From Methanomicrobium sp. W14 (GTDB taxonomy: Archaea > Halobacteriota > Methanomicrobia > Methanomicrobiales > Methanomicrobiaceae), in contig NZ_JAGGMM010000001.1 of the NCBI RefSeq assembly GCF_017875315.1, forward strand, positions 496,001 to 560,000: a stretch of DNA of 64,000 nucleotides, given 5' to 3'. Below, in pieces: positions 51,304 to 61,469 of this stretch. A program made the position numbers and the translations under genes. The notes beneath the pieces were generated by a model. The model was not told the DNA's origin. It saw only the letters and a program-made list of their open reading frames with translations, and made no database searches. Each line of letters opens with the position of its first letter. The stretch's first letter is position 1.

Positions 51304-52203
51304 ATGAAGATCAACGGTGTTGAGATAATCGACACCTATGCAGAGGCTTTTCCTATGTGGTTTTCAAGAATCATAATAACAGCCGATGATTACGATCTTG
51401 CAAATACTGCGGCGGTTGAGGCGACCGGTTTTGCGACGTCTGCAATAGGATGCCCGTGCGAGGCAGGCATTGAAAGGAAATACCTTCCTGAGGAGACACC
51501 TGACAAAAGGCCCGGAGTATCCATATTCATATGTTCTGCAAGAAAGAATATGCGTGAGCGTGTCGCAGAAAGAATATCACAGTGTATTCTTACTGCCGCG
51601 ACGGCGTCGGCATTCGACGGGTTTCCCGAGGCCTTGACCAGGTTTTCAACAAGGATGCACTACTTCGGCGATTCATACGAGTCGGGGTGTGTGGTAGGCG
51701 GGAGAAAGTGCTGGAAAATACCTACTATGCAGGGCTACTATACAGGAGAAGAGACTTTCGGGGCTGTCAAGGGAATTGCCGGCGGAAATTTCTTTATAAT
51801 GGGAGACTCACAGAAATCAGCCCTTGCCGGGGCAATGGCAGCGGTAAAGGCGTTTTCAAATAGTGAAGGCATTATTGCAGGTTTTCCCGGAGGAATCGTT
51901 GCAAGCGGTTCGAAGGTCGCAAGCAAAAACTACCATTTCCCGATGCCTGCAAGCACAAATCACAGGTTCTGCCCCGCTTTAAAGGATATAATAAGCGACT
52001 CTCTGGTGCCCGAGGGTGTCACATCAATATATGAAATTGTCATAAACGGCCTTAACGAAAAGGTGATATCAGAAGCCATGAGAAAAGGGATTCTTGCGGC
52101 AGTCAGGGAGAAAGGAGTAATGTACATAAGCGCCGGCAACTATGAGGGAAAACTCGGCACGAGCAACTTCCACCTTCATGAGATTTTAAAGGATTTCTCG
52201 TGA
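51304..52203 (+). CDS. ftr: Formylmethanofuran:tetrahydromethanopterin formyltransferase
   Basis: 299 residues, full length. Transfers the formyl group from formylmethanofuran to H4MPT, the second step of CO2 reduction to methane. The start ATG 51304 has GGAGGGG 8-11 nt upstream. Characteristic segments include KINGVEIIDTYAEAFPMWFSRIIITA, FATSAIGCPCEAGIER, GGRKCWKIPTMQGYYTGEE, and the C-terminal GVMYISAGNYEGKLG with LHEIL. The best single marker of a hydrogenotrophic methanogen in the window. Confidence 0.97.
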   Translation: MKINGVEIIDTYAEAFPMWFSRIIITADDYDLANTAAVEATGFATSAIGCPCEAGIERKYLPEETPDKRPGVSIFICSARKNMRERVAERISQCILTAATASAFDGFPEALTRFSTRMHYFGDSYESGCVVGGRKCWKIPTMQGYYTGEETFGAVKGIAGGNFFIMGDSQKSALAGAMAAVKAFSNSEGIIAGFPGGIVASGSKVASKNYHFPMPASTNHRFCPALKDIISDSLVPEGVTSIYEIVINGLNEKVISEAMRKGILAAVREKGVMYISAGNYEGKLGTSNFHLHEILKDFS

Positions 52204-52253
52204 GAAATATTCAAAAATAACCCTGAATAAACAAAAATCAGATATAAGAAAAA

Positions 52254-52979
52254 TTATTCTTTGTAAAGGCTTACGACTTCGCCGATTACAATTATCGCCG
52301 GAGCTTTCACGCCTTTTTTTTGTGCAGTTTCTGCTATATTTTCAAGTGTTCCTGTTGTAACCCTCTGATCAGGCCTTAGCCCTCTCTCGATTATTGCAAC
52401 GGGCTTGTCTTTTTTCATCCCGTTTTCAATAAGCGCTTTTGCAATATTCGGCAGGTTTTTGACTCCCATAAGGATGACGATTGTCCCCGGAGACCCTGCA
52501 AGCCATTCCCAGTTTATGGCAGAGTCTTTCTTTGAAGGGTCTTCGTGACCTGTAAGAAACGTTACCTGCGATGCAAATTTCCTGTGAGTTACGGGAATTC
52601 CGACGCATTCCGGGACAGCTATTGCACTTGTGACACCGGGGACCATCTCTGCATTTATCCCGTACTTCCTGAGAGTCTCAAGCTCCTCCCCGCCGCGGCC
52701 GAAAAGGAAAGGGTCTCCTCCCTTAAGCCGGACGACTGTCTTGTCCTCTTTTGCGTATTTAACCATCAAAAGCTCTATTTCATCCTGCTCCTTTGTGTGC
52801 TTACCGCCGTATTTTCCCACATCTATTTTTTCCACGTCGGGAAGAGCCGAGATTATCTCCTCTCCGGGGAGCTGATCATAAAGGATCACATCAGCGCTGT
52901 CTATAACTTCTCTTGCCCGGAATGTCATCAGACCAAGGCCGCCCGGGCCTGATCCTACAAGATACACTTTGCCTGTCAT
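52254..52979 (-). CDS. cobA: Uroporphyrinogen-III C-methyltransferase
   Basis: 241 residues. Methylates uroporphyrinogen III twice with SAM to precorrin-2, the entry to siroheme, F430 and cobalamin. YLVGSGPGGLGLMTFRAREVI at the N-terminus, DVILYDQLPG, VVRLKGGDPFLFGRGGEE, VPGVTSAIAVP, and GIPVTHR are signature motifs. Last gene of the six-gene tetrapyrrole operon, 13 nt after hemC. No hemD (uroporphyrinogen-III synthase) adjoins it. Confidence 0.96.
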   Translation of the reverse strand: MTGKVYLVGSGPGGLGLMTFRAREVIDSADVILYDQLPGEEIISALPDVEKIDVGKYGGKHTKEQDEIELLMVKYAKEDKTVVRLKGGDPFLFGRGGEELETLRKYGINAEMVPGVTSAIAVPECVGIPVTHRKFASQVTFLTGHEDPSKKDSAINWEWLAGSPGTIVILMGVKNLPNIAKALIENGMKKDKPVAIIERGLRPDQRVTTGTLENIAETAQKKGVKAPAIIVIGEVVSLYKE

Positions 52980-52992
52980 TTCTCTGCCTCTT

Positions 52993-53880
52993 TTAGTTAT
53001 CAGTTATTCCAAGTTCGCTTCTTGCTTCCTCAATCAGGTCATAAGCCATTGCCTTAAGTTTTTTCCCGATAAGCCGGCCTTCTTCGGTTGTCTCTCCATT
53101 GTCCTCGATTCTCTGGTACCTTTTGCCGTCAAGAGAGAGAACCTCGGCTATAAGAAAACCGTCGCAACAGTACACGCCCTGCGGCGTGAAGCACCCTCCT
53201 TCAATCTCCTCCATAACTGCACGCTCAACACCAGAATCGTTTCGGGTCTGCGGGTCATCAAGGCATGAAAGGACCTTTTCTGTTTCAGGGTCGTCCCTGC
53301 ATACAACGGCAATAATGCCCTGGTTCGGAGACGGCACGTACCACTGCGGGATAAGCCTTGTCCCCGGAAGTTTCAGGCCCAAACGCTGCATGCCTGCCTC
53401 GGCAAGAACTATCGCGTCATATTCCCCTTCTTTCAGTTTTCTTATCCTTGTGTCGACGTTTCCCCTAAGCTCTTTTATCTCGGGGTTCAGGTTTCCCCTC
53501 AGGAGCTGTGCCTTTCGTCTCGTGCTTGATGTGCCTACGACTTTAACGTCCTCAAGCGGGCATTCATGGACAAGAAAATCACATGGGGAATCCCTTTTGA
53601 GGACTGCACAGGTTACAACGCCTTTTGGCCTTTTGGCAGGTATGTCTTTCATACTGTGGACCGCGAAATCGACCTCTCCGTTTATTATTGCGTCGTCAAG
53701 GGCCCTTACAAATATTCCCTGCCCCCCCACCTTGTGCATCGGGACTCCGGTTTTCTCATCTCCAGTGGTCTTCACCACCACAGTCTCGGTGTCTATTCCT
53801 CTTTCGTTAAGCATACCGCAGACTCTTTTTGTCTGGGCCATCGCAAGGCGCGAGCCTCTTGTACCTACCTTCAAAGACAT
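52993..53880 (-). CDS. hemC: Porphobilinogen deaminase (hydroxymethylbilane synthase)
   Basis: 295 residues. Polymerises four porphobilinogens. The N-terminus [17 protein letters not shown], the segment [44 protein letters not shown], and the dipyrromethane cofactor Cys in [14 protein letters not shown] are all present. Overlaps the hemL stop by 10 nt, so translation is coupled. Confidence 0.97.
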   Translation of the reverse strand: MSLKVGTRGSRLAMAQTKRVCGMLNERGIDTETVVVKTTGDEKTGVPMHKVGGQGIFVRALDDAIINGEVDFAVHSMKDIPAKRPKGVVTCAVLKRDSPCDFLVHECPLEDVKVVGTSSTRRKAQLLRGNLNPEIKELRGNVDTRIRKLKEGEYDAIVLAEAGMQRLGLKLPGTRLIPQWYVPSPNQGIIAVVCRDDPETEKVLSCLDDPQTRNDSGVERAVMEEIEGGCFTPQGVYCCDGFLIAEVLSLDGKRYQRIEDNGETTEEGRLIGKKLKAMAYDLIEEARSELGITDN

Positions 53881-55112
53881 CTGCAGTAAGCCTCAGCTAT
53901 TTTTTCAATGTCGTCTCTGCTGTGAGCTGCAGAGATGAAATTGGTCTCAAACTGCGATGGAGGAAGGAATATTCCGGATTTAAGCATCTTCTTCCAGAAA
54001 AAGGAGAACTTTTCCGTGTCGCTCTCCTTTGCTTCTACGTAGTTTTTTGGGTGCGTCTTCCTGAAGAAGAGCTTGAACATGGACCCGAGCCTCACGAACG
54101 AGTCCCGGTACTTTTCAGGCAGAGTCTCCTGGATGGTCCGGGTATTTTCATCAAGCCTGTCGTAGAGGTTTTTGTCTTTGTGAATTTCCTCCAGGTTTGC
54201 AATCCCGGAGGCCATCGTAAGCGGGTTGCCGCTGAATGTCCCTGCCTGGTAGACAGGTCCTGCGGGTGCGACAAGCTCCATTATGTCGCGCCTTCCACCA
54301 AATACTCCTATGGGAAGACCTCCGCCTGCTACTTTTCCAAGAGTTGTAAGGTCAGGTGTTATCCCGTACTTTACCTGGGCTCCACCTATTCCTATCCTGT
54401 AACCGCAGATGACCTCGTCGCATATTAAAAGGACGTCGTTTTCGCGGGTTATCTTTCTGACTTCTTTGAGGTAGTCTTTTTCGGGAAGGACAGGCCCGAT
54501 GTTTCCCATAACAGGTTCGATAATAAAGGCTGCAATGTCATCACCTTTTGAGACAATCTCTTCAAGTGATTCTATATCGTTATACGGCACCTGTGCGGTA
54601 TGGGACACAATCTCAGGGATTACTCCGGCAGAGTCGGGGACGCCCATCGTCGTCGCACCGGAACCTGCCTGGATTAAAACACCGTCATGTGCACCGTGGA
54701 AACCTCCTTCGACTTTTATTATGTCTTTTTTTCCTGTAAACCCACGTGCAAGTCTTATTGCAGCCATAGTCGCTTCCGAGCCGCTTGAAACGAACCTGCA
54801 CATGTCAACCGAAGGGTGGTCGGTGATAATTCTCTCGGCAAGCTTAATCTCAAGTTCGCACGGAGTGCCGTAAAGCCACCCCTTCTCGAGCTGCGCCTTT
54901 ATAGCCTCTTCAACTTCCTTTGGCCTGTGACCGAGAAGAAGCGGTCCGTAGCCCATGCAGCAGTCTGTCAGGACATTGCCGTCTTCGGTTGTAATCTTTG
55001 ATCCTTCGGCCGATTTTACGTAGAACGGGTAAGGTTTTATCGCTCTTACGGGACTGCTGACTCCTCCAGGCATCAGTCCTTTTGCTTTTTCAAAAAGTTC
55101 ACTGCTTTTCAT
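53871..55112 (-). CDS. hemL: Glutamate-1-semialdehyde 2,1-aminomutase
   Basis: 413 residues from ATG 55112, preceded by GGGTGG. The frame is open to 55184, but the start is set by the ribosome binding site and by the typical N-terminus ([20 protein letters not shown]). PLP-dependent: the catalytic Lys lies in [18 protein letters not shown], with [14 protein letters not shown] before it. Makes 5-aminolevulinate in the C5 pathway. Overlaps hemB by 14 nt. Confidence 0.96.
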   Translation of the reverse strand: MKSSELFEKAKGLMPGGVSSPVRAIKPYPFYVKSAEGSKITTEDGNVLTDCCMGYGPLLLGHRPKEVEEAIKAQLEKGWLYGTPCELEIKLAERIITDHPSVDMCRFVSSGSEATMAAIRLARGFTGKKDIIKVEGGFHGAHDGVLIQAGSGATTMGVPDSAGVIPEIVSHTAQVPYNDIESLEEIVSKGDDIAAFIIEPVMGNIGPVLPEKDYLKEVRKITRENDVLLICDEVICGYRIGIGGAQVKYGITPDLTTLGKVAGGGLPIGVFGGRRDIMELVAPAGPVYQAGTFSGNPLTMASGIANLEEIHKDKNLYDRLDENTRTIQETLPEKYRDSFVRLGSMFKLFFRKTHPKNYVEAKESDTEKFSFFWKKMLKSGIFLPPSQFETNFISAAHSRDDIEKIAEAYCRCL

Positions 55113-56082
55113 CAAGCCACCCTGCCGCATTTTCTGCATAATATGTAATGATAAGGTCTGCCCCTGCTCTTTTAATCGATACAAGGCTTTCCAGAACTAT
55201 TCTTTTCTCGTCAATCCACCCGTTTTCAGAGGCCGCCTTTATCATCGAGTACTCGCCGCTTACCTGGTAGGCTGCAACGGGCAGACCGAGAGTTGCGACA
55301 GAGGCTATTACATCATGATAAAATCCGGCAGGTTTTACCATCAAAATATCAGCACCCTCATCAAGGTCGGTTTCGGATTCGAGAAACGCTTCTCTTGAAT
55401 TCTCATAGGCCATCTGGTATGTCGAGCGGTCGCCGAAACTCATACCGGAGTCTGCTGCGTCCCTGAAAGGCCCGTAAAGTGCACTCGAAAATTTCGTTGA
55501 GTATGACATTACCGGGACCTCTTCGAACCCCGCGTCGTCAAGTGCCTCTCTTATTTTGAGGACCATCCCGTCAAGCATGCATGACGGTGCAACCATATCG
55601 CAGCCTGATTCTGCATGAGATACCGCAATACGGGCCATAAGCTCAAGCGATTCGTCGTTTAAAAGGTCAGGACCGCCGCAGGTCTCTCCTATTATCCCGC
55701 AGTGGCCGTGGTCAGTGTACTCACATGCGCACACATCGGTTATGACAACCATCCCCGGAACCTTTGATTTAATCTCCGCGACAGCTTTCTGGACGACTCC
55801 GTCTTTAATCCAGGCGGATGTTCCGGCAGGGTCTTTGTCTTTTGGGATTCCGAATATAAGCATGGCACGGATTCCCTTTGATTTTACTCTCTCTGCAACG
55901 GCGCCTGCTTCAGATACAGGATACCTGAACTGGCCGGGCATTGATTCAACAGGTTTTTTTTCAGAGATTGTTTCGTCAAAGAAATACGGTGCAATAAGAT
56001 CATCTTTTGTAAGTACCGTCTCCTTGAACAGAGGCTGGAGTATTCTTTTTCTTAATCTTCTAAGTCTTCTTTGGGGGAACAT
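55099..56082 (-). CDS. hemB: Porphobilinogen synthase (delta-aminolevulinate dehydratase)
   Basis: 327 residues, full length. Condenses two 5-aminolevulinates. [29 protein letters not shown] at the N-terminus, [17 protein letters not shown] with the Cys-type Zn site, [11 protein letters not shown] (Schiff-base Lys in [18 protein letters not shown]), and [15 protein letters not shown] are seen. Overlaps hemA by 31 nt. Confidence 0.97.
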   Translation of the reverse strand: MFPQRRLRRLRKRILQPLFKETVLTKDDLIAPYFFDETISEKKPVESMPGQFRYPVSEAGAVAERVKSKGIRAMLIFGIPKDKDPAGTSAWIKDGVVQKAVAEIKSKVPGMVVITDVCACEYTDHGHCGIIGETCGGPDLLNDESLELMARIAVSHAESGCDMVAPSCMLDGMVLKIREALDDAGFEEVPVMSYSTKFSSALYGPFRDAADSGMSFGDRSTYQMAYENSREAFLESETDLDEGADILMVKPAGFYHDVIASVATLGLPVAAYQVSGEYSMIKAASENGWIDEKRIVLESLVSIKRAGADLIITYYAENAAGWLDEKQ

Positions 56083-57341
56083 GGTTTTTCACCTCTGGTA
56101 ATTGCAAGAACGAGTTTTTCTGCGTTTCTCATATCTCCACATTCAGCGCAGCTTCTTACTGCAAATGTGGCATCTGTAAGAAGTTTTTTTACTATAACTC
56201 TTGAAAAATCATCCAGTATCTCTTTTGTCCTGTCATCGGCATAAGAGATTCTTCCAAGGGCCTTGTCACGCTCCCGGACGCGGATAGATTCCGCCCATGT
56301 GTATAAATCACCAAGCGCCTCGTTTGCAGAGGCGCGATTTATGAGGGAGACAAAATTTTTTTCTTCCTCAAGGAGGTAGGCTTCGGCCATCTCGGCCTCA
56401 TGGCGGCGTGTGTCCATGTTGCTCTCGCTGACGCTTTTAAGGTCGTCGATTGTAAATACCTTCACGCCGTCGATATCCGGGATATTCTCGTCAATGTCCC
56501 TTGGCTGGGCGATATCAATGAGAATAAGAGGATTATTCATATGTTCTGTTTCTATGGGCCATCTCTGTTTATCCAGGGTCTCTTTAAGCGGTTCATAGTG
56601 GATGACAGTATGGGGGGCTGCGGTGCACGAGATGACTACATCGGAAAGCGAGATGTAGTGATAAAGCTCATCCATTTTTACCGCTTTACCTCCGATTATT
56701 TCAGCAAGTCTCTGTGCAGCTTCATAGGTCCTGTTGGTTACATACATAGCCATAAGGTTCTTGGCTGCAAGTGCCTGTGCGACCAGTTTTCCCATCTCGC
56801 CTACGCCTACCACAAGGATATGTCTTCCTTCAAGACTTCCCAAAAGCTCTTCTGCAAGCTGTACTGCAGCAGAACCAATGGAAACGGCCCCGTTGTTTAT
56901 ATGAGTCCGTGTTCTGACTTCCACTCCGGCGTGGACAGCCTTATTGATGCACAGGTCAAGGACAGGGCTGCATGCACCTGTCTCCTGCGAGACTGAAAGA
57001 GCTTTTTTAAGCTGGCCGATTATCTGGTCCTCGCCCACTATCATTGAGTCTATCCCGGATGCAAGCCTTAAAAGGTGGTTTAAGGTACTGCATCCGTCAA
57101 GAGTCCGGTAACCTTCGCGGCCTTTTGATTTTAGGTAACTGTCAAGAGTTTCAGCTTCACCCTGGACATAAATTTCAACCCTGTTGCATGTCTGGAGGAG
57201 GACAACTCCCTTGAAGTGCTCTCTTGCCTCCTCAAGGAATTCCTTTTCATCAGAAAACCGGAATTTCTCAAGCTGTTCAATATTTGCCTCGTGGTGTGTA
57301 ATCCCTGCACATGCCACAGGGGTCAGCAGTCTGTACTTCAT
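56052..57341 (-). CDS. hemA: Glutamyl-tRNA reductase
   Basis: 429 residues. Reduces glutamyl-tRNA(Glu) to glutamate-1-semialdehyde, the first step of the C5 pathway. The active-site Cys lies in LLQTCNRVEIYVQG; also VGEDQIIGQLKKAL, GAVSIGSAAVQLAEELLG, NADPH-binding LVVGVGEMGKLVAQAL, and the C-terminal dimer helix. The 4-nt overlap (ATGA) with sirC suggests translational coupling. Confidence 0.97.
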   Translation of the reverse strand: MKYRLLTPVACAGITHHEANIEQLEKFRFSDEKEFLEEAREHFKGVVLLQTCNRVEIYVQGEAETLDSYLKSKGREGYRTLDGCSTLNHLLRLASGIDSMIVGEDQIIGQLKKALSVSQETGACSPVLDLCINKAVHAGVEVRTRTHINNGAVSIGSAAVQLAEELLGSLEGRHILVVGVGEMGKLVAQALAAKNLMAMYVTNRTYEAAQRLAEIIGGKAVKMDELYHYISLSDVVISCTAAPHTVIHYEPLKETLDKQRWPIETEHMNNPLILIDIAQPRDIDENIPDIDGVKVFTIDDLKSVSESNMDTRRHEAEMAEAYLLEEEKNFVSLINRASANEALGDLYTWAESIRVRERDKALGRISYADDRTKEILDDFSRVIVKKLLTDATFAVRSCAECGDMRNAEKLVLAITRGEKPCSPKEDLED

Positions 57342-57961
57342 TGCAAATACTTTCCTCTGATGTAATTCATTGCAGAATCTCTGCTGTTTTCAAGTTCTTT
57401 CCATACGGTTTTGTCGTTAATTACAGCTTTCAGTATAGAATCTCTTTTTTTTTGATCAGGTTCGGCCTTTTTAAGATATCCTCTTGTATCCATCTGGATG
57501 TCTATCATTTCATCTATTAAAGGGCAGTGTGATTCAAGGTATTCCCTTATATATCGCGACATTCCCGGGCTTTTACCGCCGGTTGATATTGCTATCTGAT
57601 AATTTTTTCCGTTGATTACTGATGGAATAATGATGTCCCCGCAGTCGCCGCTGGCATTATTGAACAGGATATTTTCTTTACTGCATATTCTTTTGATCCT
57701 GTTGTTTAATCCGCTGTCGGAAGTTGCCGCGACAACAACATAACAGCCGTTAATTAAACATTTTATACCGTCATCCGAAAGCAGTTTCAGGTCCTGCTTT
57801 CTGGTGGTGATACCCGAACCAAAAAACTCGTCGCAGAATGCCCTGCTGACAACAATAACCTCTGCTTCAGGATAAAAAAAAGACGCTTTGCGAAACCCCA
57901 CTTTTCCTCCTCCAAAGATTAAAACTTTTTTCCCTTTGAAGTCATGAATTAGAGGAATCAT
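57338..57961 (-). CDS. Precorrin-2 dehydrogenase/sirohydrochlorin ferrochelatase-like protein
   Basis: 207 residues. An N-terminal NAD-binding Rossmann fold (KKVLIFGGGKVGFRKASFFYPEAEVIVVSR), SGDCGDIIIPSVINGKNYQIAISTGGKSPGMSRYIREYLE: the SirC/Met8p dehydrogenase signature. It oxidises precorrin-2 to sirohydrochlorin; many archaeal members are dehydrogenase-only. First gene of the operon, with its promoter in the 130-bp gap before larC. Confidence 0.93.
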   Translation of the reverse strand: MIPLIHDFKGKKVLIFGGGKVGFRKASFFYPEAEVIVVSRAFCDEFFGSGITTRKQDLKLLSDDGIKCLINGCYVVVAATSDSGLNNRIKRICSKENILFNNASGDCGDIIIPSVINGKNYQIAISTGGKSPGMSRYIREYLESHCPLIDEMIDIQMDTRGYLKKAEPDQKKRDSILKAVINDKTVWKELENSRDSAMNYIRGKYLQ

Positions 57962-58091
57962 AAAAATATGATTTGATGCGAAGAAAATTAAAACTTTGTC
58001 TGAAGAATGGGTTCAGTATTTAATACTGCAGATCGCTGCATAAACTAAAAGAAATATTGAATTTCTGAAGACTAAAATTTTAAATACAACC

Positions 58092-59339
58092 TTATTCTCT
58101 GGACTTTATGCTATCTGTTTCCGACCGGAGTTTTTCACCGGTCACGGACTTCATCTGCCTGTTAACTTCCAATGCAACTTCCCTTAAAGAAACCTGAAGC
58201 TTTTGGGCTATTTTTTTCATATCTTCAAACTCCGGTTTGGCTGTGAATGTTTTGCCTTTGTGTTTTGAAATTTTGACCCTGACAGGATAAATGTTTCCTT
58301 TAATCCTGAAATTATACACCTCTCTCTTTCTTTCGGCAACAATCCGCGGCTCTTCTCTAATCCTTACGCCAAGAGTCCCCGTTTCTTTCATCAGGATTCT
58401 GGTTATCTCCATGTATTTGTCCTGTCCTGTAATCACGGACATGATAAACACAGGACGGTTTTTTTTCCCGAAACCCTGTGTCACGAATACGTCAACGGCA
58501 CCTGCGTTCAAAAGCCTTTCAATGGTATATCCCATTACCTCTCCTGTAACATCGTCAAGATTTGTTTCAAGGATAACTATCCTTTCGTCCGTAAGGTCAC
58601 TGATTTCACCTTCAATTACCCTGATGATATTATACCCGTTTTTACTTTCTTTAGTGCCGGCGCCGTATCCTGTTTTAACAGGAGTATATTGGGGAAATTC
58701 CTCTCTTACCACTGCAAGATTTGCCAGAAGAGCCGCACCAGTAGGGGTTGTAAGCTCCATATCACTGGAATTTTCTGCAACAGGTATCCTGTGCATGGCG
58801 CAGATCTCAAGTGCTGCCGGCGCAGGTCCTCCTATAATCCCGTTTTCCGTCTGTATAACACCGCTTCCAAGAGCGGGAGGAGTGGAATATATCGGACATT
58901 GGAGAAGTCCGGAATCTTCAAGAATCAATATCGGGCAGATTATGTCAAAGATTGTATCGGCAGAAAAAAAATTTTTGTTGTTGGAATTTTTGCCGTGAAA
59001 CCTGCTGTAGACCGTGTTTAAATCAGACAGGACTGAAGCGGCTTTTTCCGACGCATAAGAGGACATTTCCAGATAATCCAGCAGCCCGCAGAGCTCATTT
59101 TCAAGATTTACTGAGGGTTTACTACGGTTTTCGCTTATTTTTACGGAAAGCTGTTTTGCGTTAAAGCCTTTCTTAGCCGTGACTAATCTTGCGTCAAAAT
59201 TTGAGCATCCTTCAAGAGTAGAGACAGCCTCTGCTACTTTTTCTATCGATTCGGTACAGCCGGTAAGGTCGGCAAGAGACGCAGTAAGCATGTCTCCTGC
59301 TATTCCCCCGGCTTTAGGGTCTATTAACAGTGTTTTCAT
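58092..59339 (-). CDS. larC: LarC-family nickel-insertion protein
   Basis: 415 residues. LarC is a CTP-dependent Ni cyclometallase that makes the nickel-pincer nucleotide cofactor of lactate racemase. The motifs FDPKAG-like start (LLIDPKAGGIAGDMLTASLADL), TPTGAALLA, KTGYGAGTKE, and VLETNLDDVTGEVMGYTIERLLNAGAVDVF are clear. In many bacteria it is split by a programmed frameshift; here it is one continuous frame. It overlaps the upstream 616-residue gene by 4 nt. The window has no larA, so its client is unknown. Confidence 0.92.
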   Translation of the reverse strand: MKTLLIDPKAGGIAGDMLTASLADLTGCTESIEKVAEAVSTLEGCSNFDARLVTAKKGFNAKQLSVKISENRSKPSVNLENELCGLLDYLEMSSYASEKAASVLSDLNTVYSRFHGKNSNNKNFFSADTIFDIICPILILEDSGLLQCPIYSTPPALGSGVIQTENGIIGGPAPAALEICAMHRIPVAENSSDMELTTPTGAALLANLAVVREEFPQYTPVKTGYGAGTKESKNGYNIIRVIEGEISDLTDERIVILETNLDDVTGEVMGYTIERLLNAGAVDVFVTQGFGKKNRPVFIMSVITGQDKYMEITRILMKETGTLGVRIREEPRIVAERKREVYNFRIKGNIYPVRVKISKHKGKTFTAKPEFEDMKKIAQKLQVSLREVALEVNRQMKSVTGEKLRSETDSIKSRE

Positions 59340-61186
59340 TCTAAAGGCGGAAACTGTTCATTCAGTTTTTCGTATATCTTCTGTGAAATTCTTGCCGCTT
59401 CAAAAGCCTTATCCTTTGCGCCGGGTATTGCACGGGTCAGGTATGCACCGTTTTCAGAACCCTTCGCAGCTTCTTTTGCCTCCATTCCCATGAGGGCCGC
59501 AACAGCAGCCGGAACAACTACGTTTATTATTGTATGCCCTATATACTGAAGCTCCTGGGACAATACCGCTCCGCAGAAAAGTACAGTGGGCCAGTCAGGA
59601 TTATCCCTGTTTTTGCCGTTCAATGCAAAATCAGGAACTTCTTTGGCGCTTAGATTTTCAACGTGATACTCTTTGCCGTCAAGTTTTATGTCATATGATA
59701 TGTAGGAATCAAAACTCCAGTAATGCTCGGTAAACTTGTCTTTCCTTCTTCCGTGAGATTTGAGAGCTGTAAATTTCAGTTCAACTTCATGCCCGGTAAA
59801 GCCTGAAAGGATAACAGAGCCTCTTTTCTCGACATATGACTTTCTTTCCTCGTCCAGAATTCTCGATACGTCTGACACAGTTTTGCCGCTTTTAATCATA
59901 TCGTATGTACGCGATGCACGCCTGTGGATGGCTCTGTCCCTTACTCCTTCTGATGCCAGTATGCATGCTTTTGTCACTTTTCCACGGCTGACCTGTTCTG
60001 CCTTGCGGGATATTGTGTTAAGGCTGCACAGGGCAAGCTCGGGGTCTATAAAAGAATTCATCTTATAGTCCTTTATAGCCCCGGCGACAGCAAATACATC
60101 CCCTTCATGCTTTATTAAAAGCCTTAAGGCTGGAACACAGTCTCCTTCTACGTGACCCAGAGGGGGGTTTACAGGCCCGCCGGAGAACCCTGCTCCTATA
60201 CTTGCAGATTCTTCGAAGGCTGCAAATATCTCCGAAAGTGCCATTGAGCCTATTACAGAGGGACCCCCTATGTCCTTTAATATAAGACCAAAATCTCCCA
60301 GAAGTTTTGCAGTATCATACTCCTCGTGTGTTCCTCTGATATGCAGTTTTTCAGGAAGTTTGGCTGCATCTCTTGCGCCTTTCCCGGCAAGATACGATGA
60401 GTCAACGGTTCCGAACTGCCCAAACTCTTCACCCAGTATTGCATCAGGGTGTACAATCTCCATTGTAACAGCAGAGCCTATAAGTGCCGGCCAAAGCCCG
60501 AGAGGTGTAACTCCTGCTCCTGCCATGGCGTTAAGCATTGCTTCGGTTCCGATTTTTGCGGCGTTATAGGCAAGCTCAGGGATATTATAGTCTTCACCGA
60601 GTGCCGAATGACCGTAGATAGTCCCTCCCGAGATAAAAGGCGGAAGAATCCTGCCGTCAACTTTTGTAAGCTTTTTTTCTCCCAGAGCTTTGTATATCGC
60701 TTCATATGCAGGAAAAGCCTGTATCCTGTGCGTTGATTTTCCTGTCACAAGCGCAATTGCACTGGTTCTTGCAACTTTAGCATGAATTCTTGCTATTGCA
60801 CCAAGCTTCCTGTTGCCCAAAGGTACTCCTGACCTGGCACAGGAACCTGCGAAATAAGCCAGTGAGGCAACTATAAGTGCTGCGTTTTCAGGTGACGCTC
60901 CAGCTTCAATTGCGTGATTCACTGCTTTTTCTATAACCATGTCTACGGGGAGTTCTCCCTGTGAAGCGTCTACTACTGTCATCCTCCCGACAAGACTCAT
61001 TTCAGGACCTGCAACCGAGCAGAAAAGATCTTCTGCTATCGAGTTTGCAGCAGCGTATACCGGGATAACCAGAGAGCCGTGCCCTTTTGTGGCGGCCTCA
61101 AGTTTGTCGTTTGTTATAATATCCGGCTCAAATGCCGATGCCATGCATGCGGCAAAAACTATTTTCTCTTTTGATTCGTCGTTCAT
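59336..61186 (-). CDS. Conserved unknown protein coupled to LarC
   Basis: 616 residues, complete, soluble, no signal peptide. Rich in small residues in the N-terminal two thirds (SVAGPEMSLVGRMTVVDASQGE, LIVASLAYFAGSCARSGVPLGN, GAGVTPLGLWPALIGSAVTMEIVHP, GSMALSEIFAAFEESASIGAGFSGGPVNPPLGHVEGD). The C-terminal part holds KSYVEKRGSVILSGFTGHEVELKF and HTIINVVVPAAVAALMGMEAKEAAKG. I do not recognise it. Conserved His, Asp and Glu in HPDAILGEEFGQF and GHVEGD could bind metal. Translationally coupled to larC (ATGA), so a role in nickel or the pincer cofactor is suggested by context. Confidence 0.7.
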   Translation of the reverse strand: MNDESKEKIVFAACMASAFEPDIITNDKLEAATKGHGSLVIPVYAAANSIAEDLFCSVAGPEMSLVGRMTVVDASQGELPVDMVIEKAVNHAIEAGASPENAALIVASLAYFAGSCARSGVPLGNRKLGAIARIHAKVARTSAIALVTGKSTHRIQAFPAYEAIYKALGEKKLTKVDGRILPPFISGGTIYGHSALGEDYNIPELAYNAAKIGTEAMLNAMAGAGVTPLGLWPALIGSAVTMEIVHPDAILGEEFGQFGTVDSSYLAGKGARDAAKLPEKLHIRGTHEEYDTAKLLGDFGLILKDIGGPSVIGSMALSEIFAAFEESASIGAGFSGGPVNPPLGHVEGDCVPALRLLIKHEGDVFAVAGAIKDYKMNSFIDPELALCSLNTISRKAEQVSRGKVTKACILASEGVRDRAIHRRASRTYDMIKSGKTVSDVSRILDEERKSYVEKRGSVILSGFTGHEVELKFTALKSHGRRKDKFTEHYWSFDSYISYDIKLDGKEYHVENLSAKEVPDFALNGKNRDNPDWPTVLFCGAVLSQELQYIGHTIINVVVPAAVAALMGMEAKEAAKGSENGAYLTRAIPGAKDKAFEAARISQKIYEKLNEQFPPLE

Positions 61187-61469
61187 GATTCACCCCTTTC
61201 TGCACGCGTGAAAATATGGTTTTATTCTAATTAAATGTTGACAAAACTTAAGTATGCCAAAGAATATTGAATCGTTTTTCCGGCAGTATAAGGTTAACAC
61301 CTAATTATAATAAATAATAAATATTATGAAATAAGGGCCAGATCTAAAAATTCTGCCAGGAACAGAATTTTTAAAATTTATTTTTTATTTAACGGAATAA
61401 AAGTCAGTTTATGCCTTTGTATTATTTTCTGCTTTTCAGGAGGGTATTTTCTGTAAAAGCTTATTATTT
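61187..61469. other. Divergent promoter region
   Basis: 283 bases, T/A-rich, between the larC-operon start and trkH. TATA-like stretches occur on both strands (TTATAATAAATAATAAATAT around 61305). No other element recognised. Confidence 0.4.

Noticed and set aside
53099-53938. Long plus-strand open frame (279 codons) opposite hemC
   Set aside because: Antisense shadow of hemC; low-complexity Ser/Pro/Thr composition and no start signals.
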